DNA of 64,000 nt from Zasmidium citrigriseum (lineage: Eukaryota; Ascomycota; Dothideomycetes; Mycosphaerellales; Mycosphaerellaceae), in assembly GCA_002786025.1 (NCBI GenBank), contig NHNW01000073.1, forward strand, positions 248,001 to 312,000. The letters run 5' to 3'. The notes beneath the pieces are model-generated. The model was given only the letters and a program-made list of their open reading frames with translations, was not told the DNA's origin and made no database searches. Each line of letters opens with the position of its first letter. Positions within the stretch are counted from its first letter, which is position 1. Made by a program: the position numbers and the translations under genes. Shown here one piece after another: positions 12,451 to 21,729 of the stretch.

Positions 12451-14650
12451 TAACGTAGCTACCTCTTCTTATAATATAGCGGCCGATAGACGTAGTAGTC
12501 TATTACGGAAGCTATTACCGCTACTCGTTAAGATAGATCTAGATATAATACTAATCTACTACTAATAGCTAAGACGTAAATTTCTAACTATAGTATCTAT
12601 AATTAAGGTAGTATAGAGCTAGCTCGCTACTAACTATATCTACCTTTAATACTTAAAGTCTAGCTCTAATAGAGACTAAGGATTAATAGCGCTTATAAAG
12701 AACGTCGGTATAGTATACTAACTTCGTAATAGCGTTAACGACTTCCTTCGTAACTATACTAGAAATAATATCCTCGACTCGGACCTCTATAGTAAGATAG
12801 AGGAAGAGTTATAGCGTATACTATCTAAATTTAGTACGAATCTAACCGTCTAGTATTAAGTTATTTAAAGCTAATATCTAAAGCTTATAGTCTAGCTATA
12901 AAGTCTACTAGTTTAGCTTTACTATTCGTCTAAATTATATCGCCTTCTCTTACTCTTTTAATATATTTCTCCTTAGGTATACTACTAATTCCGCTAGTAT
13001 TTAGTTTAATAGGTTTAATAGGGTAGTAGTAGTATATAGGGGGTAGAAGGAAAGGGTAGTAAATAAAGCTATAAAATTAAGCTATTACTAGAACCTTAAA
13101 AATCCTAGTTTAGACCCTAATTTTAGCGTATTAATCTCGCGTTTTAGTATACTTAGTAGAAATCTACTATACTTTTATTAATATATAGATACGCTATATC
13201 GCTTCTCTATTATATTTTTAATTTTATTTTATATAGAGGTAAATTACGTATTATATAAAAAAAAAACGAGTTAATCCGTAGCGTAGTTATTAAGATACTA
13301 AATTTTAAAGATTCGTACTATAAAGCCTATATACGGCTTTAAAGCTAGAGTTAACTTAGGTAGGCGACGATAATACCCCCTCTCCTATACTACGTAGATA
13401 GTATATACTACTACGAGTTATATACGAGCTCGGAGTATATACTAAGAGCTTTTATTTTATCTATTAAACGTTAAAATTAATAGTATTTTAATCGAATACT
13501 AGGTCTAATCCGTCGACGTTAATACTAGCTCTCCTAAAAAGATTTTTATATATATCTTCCTTCCCCTTATACTATATATTATAGCCTAGTCGTAGATATC
13601 GCTCTATTACCTATTACTATCGTTTACTTCTTTTATACTTTAGTATAAGGTTCTAGTGTCTTCTAATCTATTATTTAAATAGGTAGAACGATAGTTCGAT
13701 AGGATTAAGATATAGCGAGTAGGTAGGTAAGAACTTAATAAGTACCTAATAAGGTAGATATAACTATCTTACCTTATTATAGCTATAGGTCGAGTAATTG
13801 TCTATTATAAGTACTAAACGCTAGCTAGGGTATAGTATCGTAAAAGGTAGTACTAATTTACTTAGCTAGGCGAGAAACTCGCTACTATCGATACTCTCTC
13901 GCTTAATCCTAGTATAAGGAAGCTATCTATTAATAGTATAGGCTAGAAGGATAGTATATATCTAAGGGGCGTACCTATATTTAGTAGTAATTACTAGTTC
14001 GCCTTTTAGTAACTATCTATACCTCTAGATAGTAGTCCTTTTACTATAATATAACTCGTCGATATAGACTAGTTAGTACCCTTTATAGTAAGATAGTCTA
14101 GTAAAGTAGGCTAATATTATAACGTTATCTCGCTACTTCGCCCTAACCTAAGTAATTTTTCGTATATAACTAGTATTAACCTATACCCTATTAATAGTTA
14201 TAACGCTTACGAAGACTTTAAACTCGTCTAATATTAAGTCCTATATCTCTTCTACCTATATAGTACTCTTATTTAACTAGTACTTAATTATAAAGTCTTA
14301 GATCTTAGGTATAATCTTCTTCGGCTAGCTAGACTCGCCTATAGGCCCGTATATTATACTAAACTACTTAAACTTTATAGATAGTCGCTTAACGGTAGTA
14401 AGTAAACCTTTTAGGCGTAGAAGGATCTATATCTTATCGTTAGATAGTCCTTCTTATAAGAGTAGTTTAATATATACCCTATTAGCGTTATTAAAGGGTA
14501 CTATTAGCTATAGAGAGTTAGTATAATATATAGATAGACGTAAGGATACTATATATTAATAATAATAATCCTATAGCCTTATATATTACGAATTAAGGCG
14601 ATAGGGTGGGTAGAAAGACCTCTAGAGGGAAATTAAACTACGCGTGCAGT
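12451..14650. repeat. RIP-ruined right arm of outer transposon
   Basis: This stretch is TA-rich, with CA and TG almost absent and no recoverable protein. It lies between the Gypsy 3' LTR and the right inverted repeat. Its length (about 2.2 kb) is close to that of the left arm, so the Gypsy element landed near the middle of the host transposon. Confidence 0.6.
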
Positions 14651-14717
14651 ACAAATTTAGGTGGTGAGTGTAGTCTTGGCACCCGCCCGCGGGCCCAGGG
14701 TTTTAGAATCTAAGAAT
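14651..14717 (-). repeat. Right terminal inverted repeat of the island
   Basis: This is the inverted counterpart of 2538-2608, ending GGGTTTTAGAATCTAAGAA followed by TA. The stop codon of the neighbouring HET gene (14703-14705) and its last few codons lie inside this repeat. Confidence 0.65.
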
Positions 14718-16610
14718 ACTTTGCAGCAAGACAACCGTTAGCAAGAGTGCGAATACGATCACTAACCCCCAAAGACGATGCCTATTAGCCCATTTACTTT
14801 CCAAAGACGAGAAAGAAGCGTTTCTTTGATTTTCTGATTGCAGAGGACTGGAGGACTCACCAGAGACCATTGTGATGATCTTCTGCCGGCGATTCTGTTT
14901 GAATGAGATCTCAACATCATCGATCCAATCCCAATCTATCCTGCGGCCAGAGGGTACTCGAGCAGTCGTCGTTGCATCTTTGCCATTTGTAGAGTCGCTG
15001 CTACCACTGCTACCCAAGAGCCCCAACTCAAGGAGCATTGCCAGAGTCAGGGAGATATTCCTCTCGGCAGGACGACTTGCAACATCATCCTCCGGCCTCC
15101 AGTGACCCAAGCGACGATTCTCATCAGGGGCAAACAGAAAAGCTCGACCGAGAATTGAGGCTCGCCGCTCACTGGCGTCTTCTCGCACGATGAAGACGAG
15201 ATGTGTTTTGGGAAAGTGCCAAATGGCATCGCCGGCTTCGAGACGACAGGTCGCCAGGCCGTAGAGCTCCGTGCGTGCGATGCGGAAGTATGTCATGTCG
15301 TCTCTGCCGACGGGGACTTCGCTTTGGGCCGGGAGCTGTCGATCGTTCAGAGCCCAGGGGTCACGGAGTGTTGAGAAGGAGTAGATGGGCATTGGATGGA
15401 GAAGGTTGGTGGTATTGCGTAGGGCGATGGAGGTGTTCGTTTCTGGCTCCTTTTGCGAGAGAACGTTTCCCAGGACGGTGGCGGGGACGATGGTTTTGAG
15501 CCTCTCGCTGAGTCCCTGCTCGTCTCGGAGCTGTTGCAGCGATATCTGGAAGAGTCTCACGAGCAGGAACGCAAATTCAAGGATCTTGGCCGGGGGAATG
15601 GGCTCGTGGGCGCAGACGAACTTGACAACGGCCACCATTCGCTGCATCGGGGTTTCGTTGTAGTCGATGCTCAGGTGGCTCTTGTGGTCTCCGACCAAAC
15701 TCCACAGCGCATAAACATGGTCCTCAGGTCGCTGGCATTGGTTGCCGGCATACCGCTCCACGAGCTCGTGCAGCCATCGTGTCGACGAGGAGCTCCCGTC
15801 TCCGGACCGCTGCAAGGCCAGAACTGCCGCCGGACTCTGTGTGATGACATGGGCGATACTTCCCCGAGAGCTGAGGGCCATGTAGGCGTCGTTATCTTTG
15901 TTCTGATCCAGCTCTTGACAGAAGTTCTCGAACTCCGTCATCGGACACTGTGCATTGCCGGAGCGCAGGACGACGGATGACGCCGTGACGAGCTCCTGAA
16001 TTATCCACTTCCTAGTCCAGTATCGCAAGCCGCAAAGACTTTCCAGCATGCGCCAGTTCCTATCGTTTTCCGCCGTGTGGCGACGGCAGTAATGCCAGAC
16101 CGAGTTTCGTGGATCCGAGCCTGATCTACCATTCCTGTACGTACTTGCGGCGTGCACGAACTTGAACGCCTTGGCCACATCTCTCGCCCTCTCTCCAGTG
16201 CTTTCCAGCCAGACCACGACGCTGTTTGCACTGCCATAAATCTGGCTCATCAACTGGACCTGGTGGCTGCGTTCCTCGTTTGAAGTTTGATTAATACAAA
16301 TGGCGTCGATCCATAGCAGACACTCCGAGTCTTTACGACGGAGGGATCGTAAAGCATTCCGTAGATTCCCACGCACGCGGATAACAGAGCCGGACGAAGG
16401 CACGTAGATGTCATGGCGTGGGGCGTCTTGGCCCCAGGTATAGGAAAGAGCGCGGAAAGAGACTGGAGAGGAAAGTTCGTGGTGTTGGATCGAGCACTCG
16501 AGGTTCTGGGAGCCGGAGCCGCGGTGGAGATTGAGGAGGCGGAAAGTTGTCTGCGTCTCGAGGGGTTGGTATTCGAACGGCTTTGCATTGGACTGGGTAG
16601 TCGGTGACAT
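14703..16610 (-). CDS. HET-domain protein with C-terminal membrane anchor
   Basis: This 635-aa protein has an N-terminal heterokaryon incompatibility (HET) domain. The sequence shows the FRALSYTWGQ motif near residue 52, the LLWIDAICINQ motif near residue 100, and QVQLMSQIYGSANSVVVWL following it. HET domains trigger cell death after fusion of incompatible hyphae when coupled to a sensor; the partner here is unknown. A hydrophobic helix (LWGLVIVFALLLTVVLL) lies at the extreme C-terminus and suggests a tail anchor. The start is the ATG at 16610. The last residues (about SILRF) and the stop are encoded by the transposon inverted repeat, so the native C-terminus may have been altered by the insertion. 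No intron is needed. Confidence 0.88.
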   Translation of the reverse strand: MSPTTQSNAKPFEYQPLETQTTFRLLNLHRGSGSQNLECSIQHHELSSPVSFRALSYTWGQDAPRHDIYVPSSGSVIRVRGNLRNALRSLRRKDSECLLWIDAICINQTSNEERSHQVQLMSQIYGSANSVVVWLESTGERARDVAKAFKFVHAASTYRNGRSGSDPRNSVWHYCRRHTAENDRNWRMLESLCGLRYWTRKWIIQELVTASSVVLRSGNAQCPMTEFENFCQELDQNKDNDAYMALSSRGSIAHVITQSPAAVLALQRSGDGSSSSTRWLHELVERYAGNQCQRPEDHVYALWSLVGDHKSHLSIDYNETPMQRMVAVVKFVCAHEPIPPAKILEFAFLLVRLFQISLQQLRDEQGLSERLKTIVPATVLGNVLSQKEPETNTSIALRNTTNLLHPMPIYSFSTLRDPWALNDRQLPAQSEVPVGRDDMTYFRIARTELYGLATCRLEAGDAIWHFPKTHLVFIVREDASERRASILGRAFLFAPDENRRLGHWRPEDDVASRPAERNISLTLAMLLELGLLGSSGSSDSTNGKDATTTARVPSGRRIDWDWIDDVEISFKQNRRQKIITMVSGESSSPLQSENQRNASFSSLESKWANRHRLWGLVIVFALLLTVVLLQSILRF

Positions 16611-17015
16611 GAGCGCTGCGGAATCGAGGTCTTATCGAGGGAGCTGCGAAGGGGAAAGAAAGTCAGCAGGCAAGATCGATGGAGAGGTCATCGCATCACT
16701 CCGGCGAGAGGCTGAGTTCGATGTTGAATCGTGCCTCAGTCGTAGAATTTGGCGCAACTGAGGCCGCCTCGCGGGCGACAATGGCGGTGCTCCGAACTCT
16801 CTGCCCCGGGCATCCAATAGCCATCGTTGTACAGTCGCAGCTGATATGCAAGAGTAAGGCTGACCAATGACACCACGGTTCGCAAATGTTGTCTGGCAGC
16901 CTTGTCCTTGGCGGCGACCTCAACCTTCGACAACCAAGTCCTCGGGCCAGCCTCATCGAGATGTCTCTTCAATACTCAAGAGGTTCGACCAATCCACACA
17001 TTATATTTCCTGAGA

Positions 17016-17565
17016 ATGAGCTCCGGAGCAACAGACGACCATGACGAGAAGAGATCCTCCGGCTGGGACTTCGCCCAAACCCTCATCATAACCGCCGTCC
17101 TCGGCCTAGTAATCGCCTCTCTCGTCTTCGCCATCAAAGATAGAGGACTCTCACACACAGCCCTCACACTCGCAAGAAACTCCAACGACACCGCAACAGC
17201 GGCCAACGACGCCGCTGACCAGGTCAGGCCTCCCCTAACACTTTCTCCTCTTCCCACTCACCTAATTTGATGCACAGGCCCTGGGCTTCACAGCCCAAAT
17301 CGGCAACGTGACCAGCGAAGTCACCAAACTTCAAGACAAAGTCACCGGTTTCCAAAATTTGCTAGCGGACTTGACGGATCAGGTGAAGGATTTGCAGAGC
17401 GCGAGTAGTTCTTTTGCGAGTGTGTTGGCTAGTGCGACGGAGGGTGGAAGTATGGAGACTTCGACGCCGAATTCGCATAGTTATGGGGCGGCGGGAAGGG
17501 GGAGGGGGGATGTAGGGTTGATAGTGGTGTTGCCTGGGTTGGTGATTGGATTGTTGGTGTGTTGA
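17016..17565 (+). CDS. Small two-helix membrane protein, hypothetical
   Basis: Two exons (17016-17222 and 17278-17565) join across a 55 nt intron whose acceptor is GCACAG, giving about 164 aa. An N-terminal membrane segment (LIITAVLGLVIASLVFAI) follows 22 polar residues. Next comes a heptad-like stretch (VTKLQDKVTGFQNLLADLTDQVKDLQ), a Ser/Gly-rich linker, and a hydrophobic C-terminus (GLIVVLPGLVIGLLVC). The start is the ATG at 17016 (MSSGATDDHDEK). The gene is transcribed away from the HET gene, with about 400 bp between the two start codons. I do not recognise a family. Confidence 0.6.
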
Positions 17566-17893
17566 TGTTGAGGTGGTTGTGGCATGTGAAGCGCCAAGCC
17601 TGATCTGTGCGATGTTGTCACGAGTACTCTTTGATCTTAGCGAAGCGAACAATAGTAGAATCTCGTGTCAGCACAAAGCACACAATGGATTTCCTCGCCT
17701 TTTCGCGAGGACAATGGTCCTTTGACCCGAAAGCTGAATGTACCTTTGTTATCCGTGCAACAAAGAGAGCACATTGCGAAGTATATATCTTTGCTCACAA
17801 TCACCACACTTCAAGTCTGTTTCAAGCTTCTGCAATAGTTGATTCCCGCACCATCAAAACAGTCAAGCAGGTTCTTGACCTCTCAGCAGCAGG

Positions 17894-18205
17894 ATGTCTT
17901 CTCCACCCACCCCCACCAGCACTCCCAATGCTCCCAAACCCCTCAACACAGCCCTCACCGCCCAGCTCGCCACCCTCTCCCCAACCCGTATCCACATCCC
18001 CCTCTGCGCACCCCCAGCCCCCAACGCCCGAAGTCTCGCAGATGAGCTCGACGATGTCCAGGAGCCGGATTACGATGAGCTGGAGTCCAAGTACAAAGCC
18101 GTGCAGTCCGAGCTTGAGGAGTTGAAACAGGCCTTCCACATGCTGAATGAGAAGTATGTGATTTTGCAGAATCGGTATGCGGAGTTGCAGGAGGAGAGGA
18201 GGTAA
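17894..18205 (+). CDS. Small coiled-coil protein, hypothetical
   Basis: This is a 103-aa reading frame. The N-terminal 45 residues are Pro/Ser/Thr-rich. The C-terminal half is strongly helical (YDELESKYKAVQSELEELKQ followed by LNEKYVILQNRYAELQEERR), with Leu spacing typical of a leucine-zipper-like coil. No basic DNA-binding region precedes it. The frame ends in TAA within a sequence that also reads as a splice donor (AGGTAAGT), so a further exon is possible. The family is unknown. Confidence 0.5.
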   Translation: MSSPPTPTSTPNAPKPLNTALTAQLATLSPTRIHIPLCAPPAPNARSLADELDDVQEPDYDELESKYKAVQSELEELKQAFHMLNEKYVILQNRYAELQEERR

Positions 18206-18499
18206 GTCGAATAGGGTGTTTGTAGGAAGGGTTTGGAAGATAGGTTTCGGTTGAGGAGAGGAGAGCGAGATACATAATGTGAGAATCGACTGCGTCGCTT
18301 CAAGTTTTTAAGCATACCTTTGATGTTTCTTGTCTCACGCAAAGGGTCTCGATGGATTCGTTGAGCCTAGGTGCCCGCACATGTACACCGACCTTGATGT
18401 CGACTTAGCCGACAAGGGTTGCGTCGTCGTTTCGGATGGGGCCTTGGTGAGGTCGACTCACAATCAAACGTTCTCGCATTTAGAAGACTACAGTCGATC

Positions 18500-21199
18500 C
18501 TACCAAATCCTCTTAGCAACCATACTATACCTCTCCACCCCCTCCAACTTCACCCCCTTCTCCTTCCCCCTTTCTTTCTCCCGTTCCTTCTCCCTCAACG
18601 CACTCAACCCCTCACTGTCATCCTCATAAATCCACCGCCTCTTCTCCTCGCCCACCTCCACAGTTCCCCACCCACCAACCCTCTTACTCCCAGGCATCTG
18701 CCACCCCTGACTCTCCGCCTCCCGCTTCTTCATCCCGTGATATCGACTCCGCGCCCAAGATAACAAGCCCATCCCGAGGATGAGTTTGAACGCTAGCAGG
18801 AGGAGGTAGAGCGCGAGGAAGAACGAGAGCATGGTCCCGAACGCGATGAAGTCGTCGAGCGTCCACCAGAGAGTTGTGGGGTTGGGTTCTGTGCCTGCGC
18901 CGAAGGTCGAGCGGCCGAGGGCACGGCGGAAGACAGAGTCGATGTGTGCCAATGCGGCGGTTGTGGCGGGTGAGGAGGCGGTTTCGGAGTCCAAAGAGAC
19001 GGAAGTCGCGGCGGAGGGGATGGGGAGGGGCATGTGTGTTGCGAGGAACATGTGGTATGTCTGCATGCAGGCTCTGATGAAGAGGCAGCTGAGCGGGATG
19101 ACTGGCAGACCAAGTCGTTTCGTGAGGTTTTGGTCTGCGAATGCGTGGGAGTAGTAGTCTTTGGCCAAGACGTCGAGGAAGCGGCCGTAGATGTCGGGTT
19201 TGACGTTGTTGAATTTGGTGATGTAGGCGTGCTTGCACCAGTCGACCAGGGCTTCGCTGCCGAGCACGATCATGAACGGGCCGAGGACTTCGCCGGTCCA
19301 TTTGGGGAGGAGAGTGAAGGCTTTTGGGATTACGTAGCCGGAGACGAGGGGCATGCCGGTGCTGTTGGCGGAGAACGAGTCGGTTGTGCCGCTGCCTTCG
19401 CCCATGGCGCTGGCAAGACTGATGCTCAAGCCGCCGACTTCGACGATGTTGCGGAGGGCGATAATAGACAGCATCAGCCAGAGTTGGAAGCGTTCGACGA
19501 CGTCGGCGCAGGTAAGCTGGAAAAGGTTCTCTTTTTCGAACTTCTTGAAGACTGTGCCCTTGATCTCGACGAATTGGTTGGACATGAGCAAGGTGAGCAG
19601 TGCGTTTGAGTAAGAGTTGACTGCGACGTTCAAGGTGACAACCTGGTAGAAAAGGGCTGTTGCATGAACGACATTGTAGATGAGAGCGAGGGCGAACATC
19701 CAGAGGGGACGGAAGACCTTACTCCTGCCGTCGGCGTCCCGCTCCAGAGTCTCCTTGGAAAAAAGGCATTCTAGCACATCTTGTCCAATGGCAGAGAATA
19801 GTCGGTCGAAGACTTCGAGAACGTTGTAAATGACGTACAGCTTGATGGCGGCCTGACCTCTGATGGAGTGGTACATTCGGCTAGCATCGAACCACATCAG
19901 GACGGTGCAGCTGGCAATGATGAGCAGGCCCTGGAGCAGGTCGGCTTTGTGATTTGGGAGGAGAGCTGAAGGGGTGGAGCGTGTTCTGCGATGGCGGAAG
20001 GCAGACGAGTGCTTCCGTCGTGATCTGACGGTAGGTGATGGTGGCACTGCATGACTGATGGATCTGCTGGCGGATTCCACTGTCGTTCTTCGGGGTTGCT
20101 CACTCTCGGATAAGGAGGTCCTGCGACTGCTTGGCATAGATGGAGGGACTGACGGAGGTTCAACAATGGAACCGTGTCTTTGTCTGAGCCAGACTCGTCC
20201 AAGACCATTGTACACAAAGGTTCCCAAGTCCATGGCTTCTTGTGTCGCATTCCTGCCAATCCATTGGGCAAGGATGGCGACTGCCTTCAAAAAGCGTAGT
20301 GGTAGGATGGTGAAAGTGTAGAGCCAGGCGTCAAGACAAGCGATCGCGCCGAATATCAGTACGTGTTCCAGCTGAGGGGGTAGTCTGATGAAGTTCAGCA
20401 GTCGCTCGAATTTGACCTTCGAAGACTCATAAGGAAAGTCGTTAGCTGCTGATCGATGGATGTAGAGAGCCGATGGTCGGTCCGACGACAGCTCCAGTCG
20501 CAAATGGGTAGGTAGTGATAGTGGTGGTACAGGCAAGATCGCTGGCATCGGAGACGGATCCCTGCCATGACTCGGCGAGGGCTTCATCATGCTATTAGAT
20601 CGACTGGTGTTCGCCTCGTCTGTCTTCAGTGGCGGTAGCTGAGGCTTGGCTTTCGAGGTCTTTGATGAAGACTGCCGTCTCTGTATGAGCGGAGTCGACA
20701 TGGACCGTGAAGAGTTGCCTGGCCTAGACGCTCCTGCCGGAGTGGATGCAACACTTGGGAGACCATTCACGGGCGAGGCAGAAGATGGCTCCCGTCCAGG
20801 TTGCGGAGTGAGAAACTGCAGGTCCGGTGCAGCAGCCTCGTGCCATTCTTCGAACACATCGTCTTCTTCGTGCAAAGGCGACAAGTCCTCCAAAGCGCGC
20901 ACAGGCAAAGAATCCGGCGAAGTAGTTAGATCGTGAATCTGCTGGGGCGAAAGCTTCAGAGTCCTCGCCTCGCTGCTGCGTCTCCGGGCCCGCGCATCTT
21001 CATCGGTTGACGACGTCTTACTGTCATCTTTCTCGTCGACTTCTAGTACAGCACTGTCGACATCCTGCTTCAGATCCGGGAAAGATTGGAAGCCATTTCC
21101 ATGTTCGCTGATGGGCGAGAGCGAGGGAGTCGCCAGCTGTCCATTGATGACTGGCGGATTGAGGGCGCCATCACCGGCGGGTTTCTGCGAGTGGGTCAT
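18500..21199 (-). CDS. TAPT1/EMP65 family endoplasmic reticulum membrane protein
   Basis: This 899-aa protein belongs to the eukaryotic TAPT1 family (DUF747). Residues 1-230 are low-complexity and Ser/Pro-rich. The conserved region follows, with the family signature KLYVIYNVLEVFDRLFSAIG near residues 450-470 and several hydrophobic helices up to about residue 850. Yeast EMP65, a member, works with SLP1 in the endoplasmic reticulum to protect soluble proteins from degradation. Animal TAPT1 is linked to Golgi and ciliary function. The start is the ATG at 21199. The gene is divergent from the coiled-coil gene at 21730, with which it shares a 530 bp promoter region. No intron is needed. Confidence 0.88.
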   Translation of the reverse strand: MTHSQKPAGDGALNPPVINGQLATPSLSPISEHGNGFQSFPDLKQDVDSAVLEVDEKDDSKTSSTDEDARARRRSSEARTLKLSPQQIHDLTTSPDSLPVRALEDLSPLHEEDDVFEEWHEAAAPDLQFLTPQPGREPSSASPVNGLPSVASTPAGASRPGNSSRSMSTPLIQRRQSSSKTSKAKPQLPPLKTDEANTSRSNSMMKPSPSHGRDPSPMPAILPVPPLSLPTHLRLELSSDRPSALYIHRSAANDFPYESSKVKFERLLNFIRLPPQLEHVLIFGAIACLDAWLYTFTILPLRFLKAVAILAQWIGRNATQEAMDLGTFVYNGLGRVWLRQRHGSIVEPPSVPPSMPSSRRTSLSESEQPRRTTVESASRSISHAVPPSPTVRSRRKHSSAFRHRRTRSTPSALLPNHKADLLQGLLIIASCTVLMWFDASRMYHSIRGQAAIKLYVIYNVLEVFDRLFSAIGQDVLECLFSKETLERDADGRSKVFRPLWMFALALIYNVVHATALFYQVVTLNVAVNSYSNALLTLLMSNQFVEIKGTVFKKFEKENLFQLTCADVVERFQLWLMLSIIALRNIVEVGGLSISLASAMGEGSGTTDSFSANSTGMPLVSGYVIPKAFTLLPKWTGEVLGPFMIVLGSEALVDWCKHAYITKFNNVKPDIYGRFLDVLAKDYYSHAFADQNLTKRLGLPVIPLSCLFIRACMQTYHMFLATHMPLPIPSAATSVSLDSETASSPATTAALAHIDSVFRRALGRSTFGAGTEPNPTTLWWTLDDFIAFGTMLSFFLALYLLLLAFKLILGMGLLSWARSRYHGMKKREAESQGWQMPGSKRVGGWGTVEVGEEKRRWIYEDDSEGLSALREKEREKERGKEKGVKLEGVERYSMVAKRIW

Positions 21200-21729
21200 G
21201 CTGCATGGCGAGTGAGCTGATCATCGTCTTCGCAAAGAATGGAACAGTCGTTGTTGTAATGAGAAGAAGCACGTGCGGTTTGAAGACGTTGGTGGCTCGT
21301 GAGCGGACCCTGTTCCGGGGATTTGGACGCGGCAAGGGGAGTCTGGGATGTTGACTGCCCGCGACATTCATTGTTACACACGAATTCCTTGTACAAAGTC
21401 TATAGCATCACGGTCGCGTAACAATTCACATCAAGTTTGCTTATACAAAATACCTGCGAAAATGTGGTACAGACACGGTATGGCCGTGCCAAGCTGTCGC
21501 CGTCGATTCGCCTGGGATGTGCCGTCACCGTGCATTGCAGGCGTTCGCGTCTCCCATCCTGCTTTCACCCGTCCAACTTTCACTTCCAACCAACTACCCG
21601 TTTCCTTACTGTTTAATCTGGCATTCTGTACAGAAAGAGCATTGAACTGGGGAATTGTAATGATAAGGGCATGAGAAGATAATCAGAACGCTTAGTTTGG
21701 CGGCCTGCAAATGTCAGGAGAAGTAGGCC
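21200..21729. promoter_or_regulatory. Divergent promoter region
   Basis: A 530 bp gap separates the start codons of the TAPT1-family gene (minus) and the coiled-coil gene (plus). It must hold both promoters. No specific element could be assigned by eye. Confidence 0.4.
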
